Source of the DNA: Ignavibacteria bacterium
GTDB lineage: Bacteria > Bacteroidota > Ignavibacteria > Ignavibacteriales > Ignavibacteriaceae
NCBI GenBank assembly: GCA_030693705.1
Contig: JAUYAB010000025.1
Coordinates: 62,001-126,000 of the forward strand
Direction: 5' to 3'
Length of the DNA stretch: 64,000 nucleotides
Below are positions 27,721 through 40,131 of the stretch, piece by piece. Below the pieces are notes generated by a model. That model was not told the origin of the DNA and did no database searches. It saw only the letters and a list, made by a program, of their open reading frames with translations. Both the position numbers and the translations under genes were made by a program. Every line of letters begins with the position of its first letter. Within the stretch, counting starts at the first letter, position 1.

Positions 27721-28302
27721 TTAAGACATTCTTCTAAAAAACCAAAGGAGAATTAACGTACCTGCTACGATGGCGAATGCTTGCAGCGTTCTTTTTTCAG
27801 AACGTAAACCTTTTTTAATATCATATTCCGGCTGTTCAACTCCTTCTTTCTTATAAGGAGATATCCTCGGAAAAATCCGCGGAACATTTTTATAGTATTC
27901 ATCAAAATCATTCCCGAATTTTTCTCTAAGGAATCCTTCTTCTTCTTTAATAATTTCATAATACTGAAACACGAAAAACGCTAAAGCAAGGATTTGTAAA
28001 TATGGGAAGAGGGCAAACGACATAATTCCCAATCCGAAATAAATTAAAATATTTCCGACATAGAGCGGATTGCGAACGTGTGCATACGGTCCATTTATAA
28101 CCAAATACGTTCCGCCGACTTTCCCGGTTGTACGGGTTTCGCTGCCAGCCCAACTAACAGCCCAAAGCCGGATCAGTTCACCACAAACCGCAATAAGCAA
28201 TCCAAGCGGCAAACTCCAAACATTTGATTGTTGGTAAGCTATCATCAGAATTAAAAATGGAATTGGCGTATAGCTTCTGTATTTAAATAGTTTATTAGTC
28301 AT
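27721..28302 (-). CDS. Isoprenylcysteine carboxyl methyltransferase-like membrane protein
   Basis: 193 residues with about four to five transmembrane helices. The PEMT/ICMT signature GPYAHVRNPLYVGN, followed by EEGFLREKFGNDFDEYYKNVPR, is typical of small bacterial membrane methyltransferases of this family. Substrate unknown; the position before lpxB may hint at an envelope lipid, but this is only context. Confidence 0.85.
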   Translation of the reverse strand: MTNKLFKYRSYTPIPFLILMIAYQQSNVWSLPLGLLIAVCGELIRLWAVSWAGSETRTTGKVGGTYLVINGPYAHVRNPLYVGNILIYFGLGIMSFALFPYLQILALAFFVFQYYEIIKEEEGFLREKFGNDFDEYYKNVPRIFPRISPYKKEGVEQPEYDIKKGLRSEKRTLQAFAIVAGTLILLWFFRRMS

Positions 28303-28312
28303 ATGTCATTCG

Positions 28313-28681
28313 TCATTTGTTAGTAATATTTTTAGAGCCAATCGATTTTATGTATGCGTTCAATTTTAAATGAAGTAGATCAATTTTGTCATTATAAATA
28401 TGAAGCGCATCTACCGTAATTAAATTTCTATTCTCTGCTTTCTTCAACCAAACTTGTGTTTCGGTTAAAGAACCTCTGCTGATGTAACAAAAATGTTTGT
28501 TTTCCTGATAATGAAATCTTCCAAAACCTTCTGCAATATTGGCTGCAACCGAATCAGCCGAATTAACAATCTGTTTGCCGAGAGTACTCTTTGCAAAATA
28601 GTCCCATGCAAGAACTTCTTTCCAAACCATTTCACCAAGTTCCATCGCAAGATTAAAGACTTCCGGTTCAGTTAATTTCAT
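28313..28681 (-). CDS. Four-helix-bundle protein (23S rRNA IVS-type)
   Basis: 122 residues, almost all helix, with the family core SADSVAANIAEGFGRFHYQE and RGSLTETQVWLKKAENRNLI. Relatives are encoded by intervening sequences in 23S rRNA genes but also stand alone, as here. It is preceded by a TGACCACTGACTGATGACC-type tandem repeat (28691-28727), often the flank of mobile or newly acquired genes. Function unknown. Confidence 0.88.
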   Translation of the reverse strand: MKLTEPEVFNLAMELGEMVWKEVLAWDYFAKSTLGKQIVNSADSVAANIAEGFGRFHYQENKHFCYISRGSLTETQVWLKKAENRNLITVDALHIYNDKIDLLHLKLNAYIKSIGSKNITNK

Positions 28682-28728
28682 CTCAAAATTTCACTTTCAA
28701 ATGACCACTGACTGATGACCAATGACCA

Positions 28729-29469
28729 TTATCCTAATTTGTACAAGTTTTTTCTTCTCAATTCGGCTTGATGCCTTTTCTTCAAACGCTTTTTTGCAAA
28801 CAATGTTTCCAATTTGGAGACGACATCATTAAAATTATCGTACGGGAAAAAGGTTACTTTTTCCTTCTCACAAAATTTACGAAGCGAATCTTTCGCGAAA
28901 ATAAAATCGCAATATTGCGCCGGACAAACATCCGAACTTCCGTTGCCGATATAAATCGTAAACTCATCATCGCCACTGTTTTCAATAACATGATTGCGTT
29001 TACAGTTTGCGCAATCTTTACATTCTTCATCGCGATATGGAAAAACCGGTTTTGGTTTTCCGCTTCCATTTTCAATCAGGCGGTTTGAGTAAACTGTAAT
29101 GTCCGCAATGTTTTCTCTCTCCAAAATTGTCCTGATGTAAAATTCAAAACCGTCACTGAGAATTATCATTTCAATCTGATGTTCTCTTGCAAAGGAAACA
29201 AGCCGGTGAAATGCTTTATCAATTTCGAAAGAATGAACAAAATTTGTTAATTCATCTATTGAGACTGAGTGCAATATCTCGAACAAGGCTTTCCAACCTT
29301 CAACAAATGTAAGCTCACGCGAGCTTATTCTTTTAATGATCGCTTCGGCTTTTTCCGTATCGCCATATTGCAAAAAAAGCTGTTCGCCGATATCCTGCTT
29401 TGTTATTGTGCCGTCAAAATCAACAAAAATTTTATAAACACGTTTTAACGGTTCAAGACCAATATTCAT
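28729..29469 (-). CDS. HAD-family phosphatase (MtnX-like)
   Basis: 246 residues. HAD motif I is FVDFDGTITKQDIG with the nucleophile in DFDGT, motif II is IILSDGFEFYI, and a GNGSSDVCPAQYCDFIFAK block holds the final acidic motif. CKDCANCKRNHV supplies four cysteines/histidine suited to a zinc site. It resembles MtnX and related HAD-IB phosphatases; with no methionine-salvage genes nearby the substrate is open. Confidence 0.82.
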   Translation of the reverse strand: MNIGLEPLKRVYKIFVDFDGTITKQDIGEQLFLQYGDTEKAEAIIKRISSRELTFVEGWKALFEILHSVSIDELTNFVHSFEIDKAFHRLVSFAREHQIEMIILSDGFEFYIRTILERENIADITVYSNRLIENGSGKPKPVFPYRDEECKDCANCKRNHVIENSGDDEFTIYIGNGSSDVCPAQYCDFIFAKDSLRKFCEKEKVTFFPYDNFNDVVSKLETLFAKKRLKKRHQAELRRKNLYKLG

Positions 29470-29501
29470 AAGAACTTTTCAGAACAAAATTTTTGCATAA
29501 G

Positions 29502-31458
<1,957 letters not shown>

Positions 31459-31469
<11 letters not shown>

Positions 31470-34400
31470 TCAACTCCTCGTTAAAACGAACACTAACAAG
31501 TTTTGAAACGCCCTCTTCCTGCATTGTAACGCCATAAAGTGTATCGCACGCTTCCATCGTCCGTTTATTATGCGTTACCACGATAAATTGTGTGTTCTCG
31601 CTGAAATCTTCTAGAATGCGGGTAAAGCGGTCAACGTTCGCATCGTCAAGCGGCGCATCGATTTCATCGAGAATACAAAACGGACTTGGTTTAACGAGAT
31701 AAATTGCAAACAACAGTGCAATTGCTGTTAACGTTTTTTCACCTCCGGAAAGCAATTCAATTGAGGTCGGACGTTTGCCTTTTGGTTTTGCTATGATCTC
31801 AATTTTTGCTTCGAGCGGATCGATGGCTTCTTCCAATTTAAGATCAGCTTCATCACCGGGATTAAACAATCCTCTAAATATTTTAATAAAATGCTCGCGT
31901 ATCTTTTCAAAAGTTTCCATGAAAAGCTGCTGCGCGGTAATGTTTATTTCTTCGATGGTTTGAACTAAATCTCTTTCAGAATCAAGCAGATCGTTTCTTT
32001 GTTTCGAAAGAAAATCCAACCGTTCCTTTTCTTCTTCATATTCCGAATAAGCAAGCGGATTGATCATTCCAAGATTTTTTATTTGCTGATTATAGCTTGC
32101 AACTTCGTCCTGCCGTGTTTTAAAATCGAATGTATCAAGATCATCAAATGGTTTTAGCGCAAGGGTAAGCGAATATTTTTCTAGGATGTGCTGCTGCAAC
32201 GTTTCAATTTTAAAGTCGAATTCTTTTAAAGAAATATCGGCTTGATGGATCGCATTGCCGGCGTCTTCCCGTTCGTTGCGGATGTTTTTTTGCTCCTGTT
32301 CTAAATTAGCAATGTTGGTTCGTATTAATTTAAATTGATTATCAATAGCAGTTTCTTCGCTCTTCAATAATCCTTGTACTTCATTCAACTCAAACAGTTC
32401 TTCATTCTTTTCTTCTAATATTAAGTGAAGACTCTGCAATTCTTCATTTGCGGAAGTAACATCTTCTTCTCTTTTCTCAATTGATTTGCGAATTGTTCCA
32501 ACCGATTCTTGCGAGCGCTGCAGCGCATTCTCAAAATTTCTTTTTTCGCCGGACATTCGTTCAAGGGCAACATTAATGTGATTTTGCTTGGAGGTAAGTT
32601 CTCTAAAATTACCTTCGCATGATGAAAAATCTTCTTCAAGCGAGCGAAGCGTTTCATCTGCTTCTCGTTTCTCTTCAATCTGTACGCTCAATACACTTGA
32701 AAGCGATTCAATTTCTTCTTCAAGTTTATTTGATTGTGCAACCAAAGTTTGCATCTCTTGATGGGCTTTTTCAGATTCATCGTATGCTTTGCTTTTTTCA
32801 AATTCAAATTTCTCTATCTGCTTTTCAACATTTCGCAAATCGTTTAAAAGAATTTTCCCGTTTTCGGAAAGCGCTTTTAAATTGATAGAAGAAATTTCAT
32901 TTTCGAGTTGTTCAATTGTTTGTTTGATCTCGACAAGCTGGTTATCTCGTTGCGGAATTTCTTTTTTCAGATTTTCGAGTAATTGTTTTCTACCGAAAAG
33001 AGTGTCGTCTAATTTAGGCGCCGAACCGGCTTCAATAACTCCTGAGTTGTGAAGAAAATCGCCGTTAAGCGTTGCAAAATTGAAAAGGGGAAAATGTTTT
33101 GAAAGAGCAAAAGCATTTTCGAGCGAATCAACAACCGCAGTGTTAACCAAAAGTTTTTGAAAGAAGGGTTTCCAGCGTTCTTCGGTTTCAACAAAACCTT
33201 CCGCCCAGCCTAAAAAGGAATTTTCTTTTTCGAGTTTTTTGCTTTTACGGGTGAGAAAGAAATTTTCAATTTTTTCAAGCAGCGATTTCTTTTCACTTTC
33301 GGTAAATCCAAAAACATAAAACGAAGCTTTACCGTAATCGTAGGTGTTGAGGTACTCAATTCCTTTTTTTACGTCGTCGATCGTTTCAACAAGAATATTG
33401 TTCAAATTATTTTTTAGCGCGGCTTCAACGGCAAAGCGGAATTTTTCATTCGCATTTCCGATGTTCGCAAGAATGTTTTTGTCCTTGGTTTTCCATTCCG
33501 GGTTTGCAATTAACTCTTTCGCTCCTTTGGAAAATCCTTCAAGATTGTTAATCAAGTTTTGCAGAAAACCGATCTTATCTTTTAACGCGCTGATGACCGT
33601 TTTTGCTTCGGCTTCTCTTGCACGGAAGTTAGAAAGTTTTTGTTCGAGGTCGTCTTTCTCTTTTTGTTTCCCGGTAAAAAAAGAATCGGCATCGGCTAAT
33701 TTTTGTTCAACATCAATTTTATCTTCAGAGAGTTCGCCGATAAATCCCACAAGTTTTGCAATGGTATCCGTTAAGGTTTTTATTCTTGAATCGGTTTTTT
33801 CAATCGAGTCGTTTGCCCGCTTTAATGCAGCTTGAACATTGGCAAGATCGTTTTCTTTTGTAGTGATCTCCTTAAACTTGTCGAGCAGAGTTTCGGAATA
33901 ACTTTTTAGCGTAACCCGCTTCTCTTCCAACGTAGTTTTTTCTTCTTCAACTTTCGCGGAAAGCGCTTCCCGTTCATTTTGTTTGGCTAAAAGTAAAGCG
34001 GCGGTTTCCTCGATTTTTTCTTTGTACTCTTCAATCTGTTCAAGCGTAATTTCTAATTGAACGGAAAGTTCTTCTTTTTCTTTAGAATACTTTTCAACAT
34101 TTTTTTCTAAAGATTTTTTTCTTTCTTCCGCCACAGAGATTGAACGTTGCACGGAATAAATTTTTTCCGTTTGAGTGGTTATTTCGTTCCGCTTTGCGGC
34201 AAGCTGTGTTTCTATTGCGTAGAGTTCGTCTTTTACTTCTTTTATCTTGTCATCAAGCCGGGCAAGTTCAGATTCAAGTTGAATCTTTTTGGTAAAAAAT
34301 TCTTCCTTCTCAAGTTTAACTTCTTCTTTCCGTGTTGTGTAAAGATCAAGTTCGCGTTCGCATAAATCAATTTCAAGTTCACGAAGTGTAGTGGAAATTT

Positions 34401-35049
34401 TATTGTACTTATCAGCTTTTTTCGCCTGCCGTTCAAGTGAAGTTACTTTCTTTTCAACCTCGGAAACAATGTCGTTCACGCGGGTTAAATCGTTTTTAAC
34501 TTCATCGAGTTTTTTTAGCGTAAGCCGGCGGCGGAGTTTGTACTTATTCACGCCGGCAGCTTCTTCAAACATGTTGCGGCGTTCTTCGGCTTTGTTGTTA
34601 AGAATGGTTTCAACCATCTTCAGTTCGATTACCGAATAAGCGTTCGAACCGATACCCGTATCCATAAAAAGATTGGTGATATCTTTTAACCGGCAAAGAT
34701 TTTTATTTAAAAGATATTCGCTTTCACCGGAACGGAAAATTCTTCTTGAAATTGTCACTTCGGAATATTCTGTTGGAAGAATGCCCTTGTTATTTTCTAT
34801 CGTTAGGGAAACTTCCGACATGCCCATCGGTTTACGCGAGGCTGTCCCGTTGAAAATAACGTTTTCCATTTTATCGGAGCGGAGCGTACTACTTTTCTGT
34901 TCACCCAGGCACCAGCGGATCGCATCTACAATGTTGGTTTTGCCGCATCCGTTCGGACCAACGATTGCGGTTAATCCTTTGTGAAAATGTACTTCCGTTT
35001 TTTGTGCGAAAGATTTGAAGCCTAATATTTCAAGTCTCTTTAAATACAA
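31459..35049 (-). CDS. smc: Chromosome segregation protein SMC
   Basis: 1196 residues, usual length. Walker A GPNGCGKTN (32-40), long coiled coils on both sides of a hinge (centred ~residues 510-680, with SGVIEAGSAPK), and the C-terminal signature LLSGGEKTLTAIALLFA followed by Walker B PFCILDEIDAPLDDANVDRF. Forms the condensin core that organises the chromosome; scpA/scpB are not in this window. Co-directional with the GH2-like gene, whose stop lies 3 bp after its start on the other side. Confidence 0.97.
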
Positions 35050-35052
35050 AAA

Positions 35053-37674
35053 TTATATCCTTGCCAAAAATTCTTTTAATCCGTACGAAAGGAAATCAAA
35101 CGTTGCGTTGTAGGTTTGCATAAAAAGCAAAAAGACTGCCGAGACAACGACGAGAAAAACTATTACATACGAATAGACTTTCCCCGGCGAGACATCATAA
35201 ATAACGTAAATGCCTTTCATTAACCGGTAGATAGATAAAACAAAGAAAAGGAGAAGAACGAGATAGATGTAGAGATTCATTGTGTCCATTGCAAGCAGCC
35301 GGTAAAGGACGATTGCACCCGGTATTAATAACACAAACGGAAGGAAAGACCAAACCACCACATAATATGCGTTTGAAAGAAATATCTTGTTCATTACAAA
35401 AAAAGAAAAAAACTTTACCAGCAACGAAACGATCAGCAATTTAACGAACACGAGCACTGATAAACTGATTATTGCTTGAACCGGATGCCACGAAAGATAA
35501 CTTATTGCCCGCGTAACATTTTCGCTTCCGAAGGAAAGAATAAAACGCTCAAACAGAATTTTATCTTTAAAGAAAAAGAAAAGACTTGATAGCAGCGTTC
35601 CGATAATTGCAGAAACGATGAAGGCTAAAATTGTTGTATGGAATCCCGAGATGATCCGTAAATCTCTTATATCTGCGAAAAAATTATACGGGCGTAACAA
35701 CGCACGGGAAGTATCTTCTCTAAACTTTCTTCCGGAGTTAATTAAAAATCCGGTAAACAACGCAAGCAATAAACCGCTGATAATAAAAGCCATCGGTGAC
35801 TGATCTTTTCTTAATCCGATTGGAATAGTAACCTGTTCAAGGTTATGAAGTTTTGCATAGAGTACTTTGTAGCCGGGGCGACCGGTGTTTCTATCTTCGT
35901 TACAGATTCCCAACGTAAGAATTCTATTTTCATTAAATAAAGAAAGAACCGAATGATAATCGCAGCGGTAATCATACATAGCGTTAATAAAATATCCCGC
36001 ACTCTCATTATCTTCGGAATAAGAAAGAAGATCACTGAAAAATTTTGCTTGCGCTTCGAATGTTGATTTGTTTGTGTATCCGCTCGATCTTCCCTGCGTA
36101 ACCATGTAGGTCGCTTCGCTTAAAAAAACTTTTCCTTTGCCCAATTCTTCTTGAAGCGGTTTATAAACTGCATCAAGTGTTGAAAGCCCTGCCTGTGCAC
36201 GTAAAGAGGTTGCGAATACTTCTATTCCGTAAAAATCTAATTTCGGAACCGCATGAAAATTTCCGGCAATAAATGAAGCATAGATCGGTTTGGGAAAAGA
36301 TTTTTTTATTTCTTCTGCTTGAGTTTCAAGATACAAAGCATGAACAGGGGAATTTGGTAAAAATCCTCCGCCTAATCCAATTGCCGCAACTGCGCTGTAA
36401 TTGCCGTAAGCAAAGAGAAATCTTTTTAAATAATTATTTGAAAGAGAAACAAAGTTTTGATCTTCAACTAAATTTTCCGGAAGTGAAGAAGTTGGGGACT
36501 CTATAAAAGCCAACAATCCAAGCTCGCTGCACAATGCTAACAAATATGGATGCGGCGCCTGCTTTGGAAAGCGGACTGCATTAAATCCTAGATCTTTTAT
36601 TTGTGTAAGATCATTTTTCATCTGTTCGTAGCTGAGTAATGTACCGTAGCTTTTATTAGATGAAAAGTGGGTCACTCCATTAATTTGAAATTTTTTCCCG
36701 TTCAAATAAGGAGCGTCTTTTTGAACCGAAAAATTATAAAAGGAAACCGGCTGTTTTATCTCGTCGATTACATTTCCGTTTTGTAATATTTGCGCAACAA
36801 TAAAATATGAAATTGGTGATGCACAATTCCACAGAACTAAATTTGAAGCTTCGAATGATTGTGAGAGAATTTTCTCTTTTCCTTTTCGTAAATCAAGCTG
36901 GTCATCCACCGAACCGTTGGAAGAAAGATCGCTTTTGTTTATAACCGAAAATTTCACTTCAAATTTTTCGGTTGCGGTTGAATCGCTTTTTCCGCGAAAC
37001 TCGTGATTTGCAAAATTTGCCGAGACAAAAACTTTTGCGTGAGTAGAATTCGGTTGTACATCATAATGAAAAGAGAACCTGGAAATATGTACATTCGGAA
37101 CAAAGGTTAGATAAACATCTCTAAAAATTCCGCCAAATCTTTCGGGAGCTAAAAATTCATTTTTATATGGGATTGTTTGAGTGGCATCTAATTTGGAGTT
37201 TATTTTTACTGTTAAAACGTTTTTTTTGTCGCTTTTCAATAAATCCTTGGGAAGCAAAACGGAAAATGGGAACTCACCGCCGGGATGTATATAAATTACC
37301 GATTTATTGATAGCAATTTCGGCAGTATAGCTTACTCCCAGAAAATTTAATTCAAAATTGTTGTTTTCGAGATCAGATTTGGAGAGTTCAAAGTATTTTT
37401 CATAAACCACTTCGGCGTTTCCTTCGAAAATGGAAGGAACTCCCACCACCGTTTTTTTCTTCTCATCATCTTTAAAATTATAAACTTTCCACGCACCATT
37501 TAAAAGCATGGTTTTCCGGATAGATGAACTTTCAATAAAGCTTAAATCCTTCTCTAAAATGGAATAATGAGGCAGTTCTTTAAAAATTATTTGCGATTGT
37601 ATAATTTTCGAGGCGAAAAGCAGTAAAAGAATAGTATAGAGAGTGAAATTTCTGTGCAAAGCGGTCAAAAGCAA
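35053..37674 (-). CDS. GH2-like exported domain fused to a polytopic membrane domain
   Basis: 873 residues. Signal peptide or anchor at 1-28, then a glycoside hydrolase family 2 layout: sugar-binding jellyroll (~60-215), immunoglobulin-like region, and a TIM-barrel-like part (FQINGVTHFSSNKSYG, LGFNAVRFPKQAPHPY). The acid/base Asn-Glu of GH2 enzymes is missing: the expected strand reads AAIGLGGGF (~437). A Glu in KVFLSEATY (~518) is at the nucleophile position. From ~630 to the end there are about six transmembrane helices, resembling YIP1-type membrane domains. Catalysis is therefore doubtful; it may be a membrane-bound carbohydrate sensor or scaffold. Position next to smc is probably just operon neighbourhood. 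Confidence 0.75.
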   Translation of the reverse strand: MLLTALHRNFTLYTILLLLFASKIIQSQIIFKELPHYSILEKDLSFIESSSIRKTMLLNGAWKVYNFKDDEKKKTVVGVPSIFEGNAEVVYEKYFELSKSDLENNNFELNFLGVSYTAEIAINKSVIYIHPGGEFPFSVLLPKDLLKSDKKNVLTVKINSKLDATQTIPYKNEFLAPERFGGIFRDVYLTFVPNVHISRFSFHYDVQPNSTHAKVFVSANFANHEFRGKSDSTATEKFEVKFSVINKSDLSSNGSVDDQLDLRKGKEKILSQSFEASNLVLWNCASPISYFIVAQILQNGNVIDEIKQPVSFYNFSVQKDAPYLNGKKFQINGVTHFSSNKSYGTLLSYEQMKNDLTQIKDLGFNAVRFPKQAPHPYLLALCSELGLLAFIESPTSSLPENLVEDQNFVSLSNNYLKRFLFAYGNYSAVAAIGLGGGFLPNSPVHALYLETQAEEIKKSFPKPIYASFIAGNFHAVPKLDFYGIEVFATSLRAQAGLSTLDAVYKPLQEELGKGKVFLSEATYMVTQGRSSGYTNKSTFEAQAKFFSDLLSYSEDNESAGYFINAMYDYRCDYHSVLSLFNENRILTLGICNEDRNTGRPGYKVLYAKLHNLEQVTIPIGLRKDQSPMAFIISGLLLALFTGFLINSGRKFREDTSRALLRPYNFFADIRDLRIISGFHTTILAFIVSAIIGTLLSSLFFFFKDKILFERFILSFGSENVTRAISYLSWHPVQAIISLSVLVFVKLLIVSLLVKFFSFFVMNKIFLSNAYYVVVWSFLPFVLLIPGAIVLYRLLAMDTMNLYIYLVLLLFFVLSIYRLMKGIYVIYDVSPGKVYSYVIVFLVVVSAVFLLFMQTYNATFDFLSYGLKEFLARI

Positions 37675-37854
37675 TAATCCTTTAAATAATCATAATCGGA
37701 GATTCAAATATACGATTTAAAGGGGGGGGAAATCAATATAAAATTGGGCTTCTTTTTGCTTTATTCTTTAGTTGATTCCTTTAACCTAATTGTTTATAAA
37801 GGGTTAAGAAAGATTCCGGTTGAAATCGGCTAAAACGGTTTACCAAAAGAAAAG

Positions 37855-37886
37855 TTTGACAACGAAAGACGAAATCTCTATATTTG
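37855..37886 (+). promoter_or_regulatory. Promoter of rpsT
   Basis: TTTGACA (37855-37861), 17 bp, then TATATTTG (37879-37886). It fits both TTGACA/TATATT spacing and the Bacteroidota TTTG/TAnnTTTG pattern. Transcription should start about 37893, 31 bases before the ATG. Confidence 0.8.
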
Positions 37887-37923
37887 AGGCGAAATTTTAA
37901 TGAATTATTAAATAAAGGTCGTA

Positions 37924-38205
37924 ATGGCAAATCATAAGTCCGCAAAGAAAAGAATAAAAGTGACCGAAAGAAGAAGAGTAGAAAACAAAACTTCACTTTC
38001 AAAATTAAAAACACTTACTAAAAAAGCATTGGGTATTTCAGAAAAAGAAGAAATTGAAAAAGCTTACAAAGAAGCCGTTGCTTATACCGATAAAGTATCA
38101 GCAAAGGGGAGAATCCACAAAAACACCGCAGCCAGAAGAAAAGCCGCTTTAACAAAACATTTTAATGCTGTTGTTGCCGCTCCAAAAGCTGAAGCCAAAG
38201 CTTAA
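37924..38205 (+). CDS. rpsT: Small ribosomal subunit protein bS20
   Basis: 93 residues. Starts MANHKSAKKRIKVTERRR and has KGRIHKNTAARRKAALTKH, both typical of bS20, a helical 16S rRNA-binding protein of the 30S subunit. It ends in an Ala/Lys-rich tail (APKAEAKA). Monocistronic, with its own promoter and terminator. Immediately downstream lies one copy of the 64-bp direct repeat that bounds the insertion. Confidence 0.98.
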   Translation: MANHKSAKKRIKVTERRRVENKTSLSKLKTLTKKALGISEKEEIEKAYKEAVAYTDKVSAKGRIHKNTAARRKAALTKHFNAVVAAPKAEAKA

Positions 38206-38216
38206 ATATTTTTGAT

Positions 38217-38251
38217 AAAAATCCCGCGGTAAATTTTTCAGCGGGATTTTT
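38217..38251 (+). terminator. Rho-independent terminator after rpsT
   Basis: AAAAATCCCGC (38217-38227) pairs with GCGGGATTTTT (38241-38251), ending in a T-run. A related hairpin at 41245-41280 follows the GlmU-like gene; the ancestral convergent genes probably shared one bidirectional terminator. Confidence 0.9.
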
Positions 38252-38302
38252 CAATCCTTACAAATTTTCTATCGCATCAATTCCCGAAGGCATAGGAAGA
38301 AA
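38239..38302. repeat. 64-bp direct repeat, left copy
   Basis: Identical to 41268-41331 except for one base. It consists of half the terminator plus the last ~13 codons of the GlmU-like gene in reverse orientation (MPSGIDAIENL and stop). It marks the left end of a 3,029-bp insertion, as expected for an attachment-site duplication. Confidence 0.9.
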
Positions 38303-38760
38303 TCCGCTCAGTTTTCATTTCTTAGGATAACTTTTACATTTCTTCTAGCGCTATAAAACTATACATGCTGACATCTCTTTAAAATTTATCATTCAATGAT
38401 AAAAATTGGGTAAAATATATTTGCAATTTATTTAAGTGATTTTTTCATAACCATTTTAAAAGCAGATAAATGCAAACAGATAGTCCTCCAATTAGTGTTA
38501 TTGGATTGGGCGGTTTTGGCGAGAGCGGAATATATTATTTTGGAGAAGGACTGCACTTGAGTGGTCAGTGTTTGGCTATTAATTGCGCGGTCGTGCTAAA
38601 AGTTGCTGCTAATGGTCAGTTGCTTGTTTCAGTGCGGAAATAAAATGCACTTTATTTTCAACCGAAACAAAATTAATAAATAGCCATGAACTTTCCTAAC
38701 CACTGAACTCCGCATTGAACAAGCAACATGCTGTGTGCTGCCCTTTCTAAATTCAATCCA
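38303..38760. other. Non-coding left part of the insertion with long inverted repeat
   Basis: No convincing gene. An 18-bp inverted repeat (38620-38638 TTGCTTGTTTCAGTGCGGA with 38709-38726) surrounds a 70-bp spacer. It lies just after the DUF1828 gene's stop, where a cassette recombination site would be expected. A 57-codon plus-strand frame at 38470-38643 is judged accidental. Confidence 0.5.
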
Positions 38761-39540
38761 TTACTCTTCTATCACTTCGGAAAGAAACTTTCCAATTCTT
38801 TCTTTGTTAGAACTTAAATTAGAAAATTGTTTATCACAAACATCACTAAATCGAGCAAGAACTTTTCTGTTAATTGTCTCTTGGTCTTCAAAAATAGATA
38901 CGGAACGAAAATTATTATTCCACTTCTCGTGTTGGTATAAGCTAATTGTTGCAGAATTGCACTTGTCATCACCATTTATTGCAAAAATATAAAGTGGTTT
39001 TGCCATACCATTCAGTTTGCAATCTATACTATAAAGTTCTTTTGGGTCATTTTTTTTGTCGTGATAGTTAAACTCAATTCTGTCATTTGGTGTGTGCTCT
39101 GTAATAAAAGTTTTAAAATCCTCCCAAAAAGTTGAGCGAACATTTTCACGACTTAAATAAGTTATATCAGTAATTTTGATGAGTCCTTGAATGTAATTGT
39201 AAAATATATTACCACTATTTTCCGGATTTAATACTGCTGTCAAAATTCCTTTGCTTTCTGTAATTCCGAAATTTGATATCGCATTACTGACTATTTTAGC
39301 TCTCTTGTCTTTTTCCAGCGACTTTACATCCATTATGTAACTTAAATGCATATAAGTATGTCCCTCGTCTGAAAGCAACCAATTATTCCCAACCTTTTTC
39401 AAGACAATCGCAAAATGATCACCATCATCAAACTGAAATGGTGTAAATACACGAAACCTATCAACGCCTTCAGCTATAAGGCGAACTTCCTTACAAACTT
39501 TCTCTTTGAAATTTTTCTCTATGGTGTCTTGTATATTCAT
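38761..39540 (-). CDS. DUF1828/DUF1829-like protein
   Basis: 259 residues. Residues ~1-95 match the DUF1828 pattern ([36 protein letters not shown]). The rest fits DUF1829 ([20 protein letters not shown], with a beta-strand-rich core). Biochemical function is unknown; such proteins are frequent in mobile and defence-rich DNA. It begins at the base after the stop of the 39541-40041 gene, so the two are translated together. AT-rich and inside the bounded insertion. Confidence 0.7.
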   Translation of the reverse strand: MNIQDTIEKNFKEKVCKEVRLIAEGVDRFRVFTPFQFDDGDHFAIVLKKVGNNWLLSDEGHTYMHLSYIMDVKSLEKDKRAKIVSNAISNFGITESKGILTAVLNPENSGNIFYNYIQGLIKITDITYLSRENVRSTFWEDFKTFITEHTPNDRIEFNYHDKKNDPKELYSIDCKLNGMAKPLYIFAINGDDKCNSATISLYQHEKWNNNFRSVSIFEDQETINRKVLARFSDVCDKQFSNLSSNKERIGKFLSEVIEE

Positions 39541-40041
39541 TTAGTTTTGAGTAAATAAATTTCCTTGTGTATCGTTTGAAATAATATTGCAATCCACAAC
39601 CAAGCACTCTATTGCACCGTATAAATCCGCATATCTTTCAGTTACTTCGGCATAGTATTCTTCTCTCGGTCCTTCTTTTTGATATCTTGCTGTTGCAGTA
39701 TGAATATGAAAGTCATAAAAACTAGGTTCTTTTTCAATCTTATTTCTGTGTTCGTGACTTTTTCCATTATATCTTCTCAATAAAAACACATCTGTTTTTT
39801 TAGGTGGAATAAAACCTAAAATTGCAGAAAAATCCAAAGGGTTTTCTATGCTCTGACGAATAATAACTTTGAATGCACTATGATCTGGTCTATCAATGAC
39901 TAAGTCAAATTCCTTGTGTCCTTTTTTCTCTTTGAATTTTCTTGCAAAATCAGAGATAGGTTGGTCAATACGCTTTTCCTCCTTGATTAATACTTCAATT
40001 TCTATGTCTGTGACGAAAAATTCCATAATGCAATTATACAA
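39541..40041 (-). CDS. Unrecognised protein paired with DUF1828 gene
   Basis: 166 residues, or 161 from the ATG at 40026 (MEFFVTDIEIEV). It is a soluble alpha/beta protein with FDLVIDRPDHSAFKVIIRQ, FLLRRYNGKSHEHRN and a conserved-looking YDFHIHTATARYQ segment rich in His and Tyr. It somewhat resembles DUF6978-type partners of toxin-antitoxin-like pairs, but I cannot confirm this. Zero-base spacing to the DUF1828 gene indicates a functional pair. Confidence 0.55.
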   Translation of the reverse strand: MYNCIMEFFVTDIEIEVLIKEEKRIDQPISDFARKFKEKKGHKEFDLVIDRPDHSAFKVIIRQSIENPLDFSAILGFIPPKKTDVFLLRRYNGKSHEHRNKIEKEPSFYDFHIHTATARYQKEGPREEYYAEVTERYADLYGAIECLVVDCNIISNDTQGNLFTQN

Positions 40042-40131
40042 TTTTTTTTTAAATTACCAATATCTCACAAATGTATTTCTTTACTTTTATTTTCATGTTG
40101 GTATCTATTTGCAATGCTGTTGCGAAGGGTA

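Noticed and set aside
38470-38643. 57-codon plus-strand frame containing VIGLGGFGESG, resembling a dinucleotide loop
   Set aside because: It lies in the non-coding, repeat-like left part of the insertion, has no ribosome-binding site, and the rest of the frame shows no fold. The glycine loop is probably accidental.
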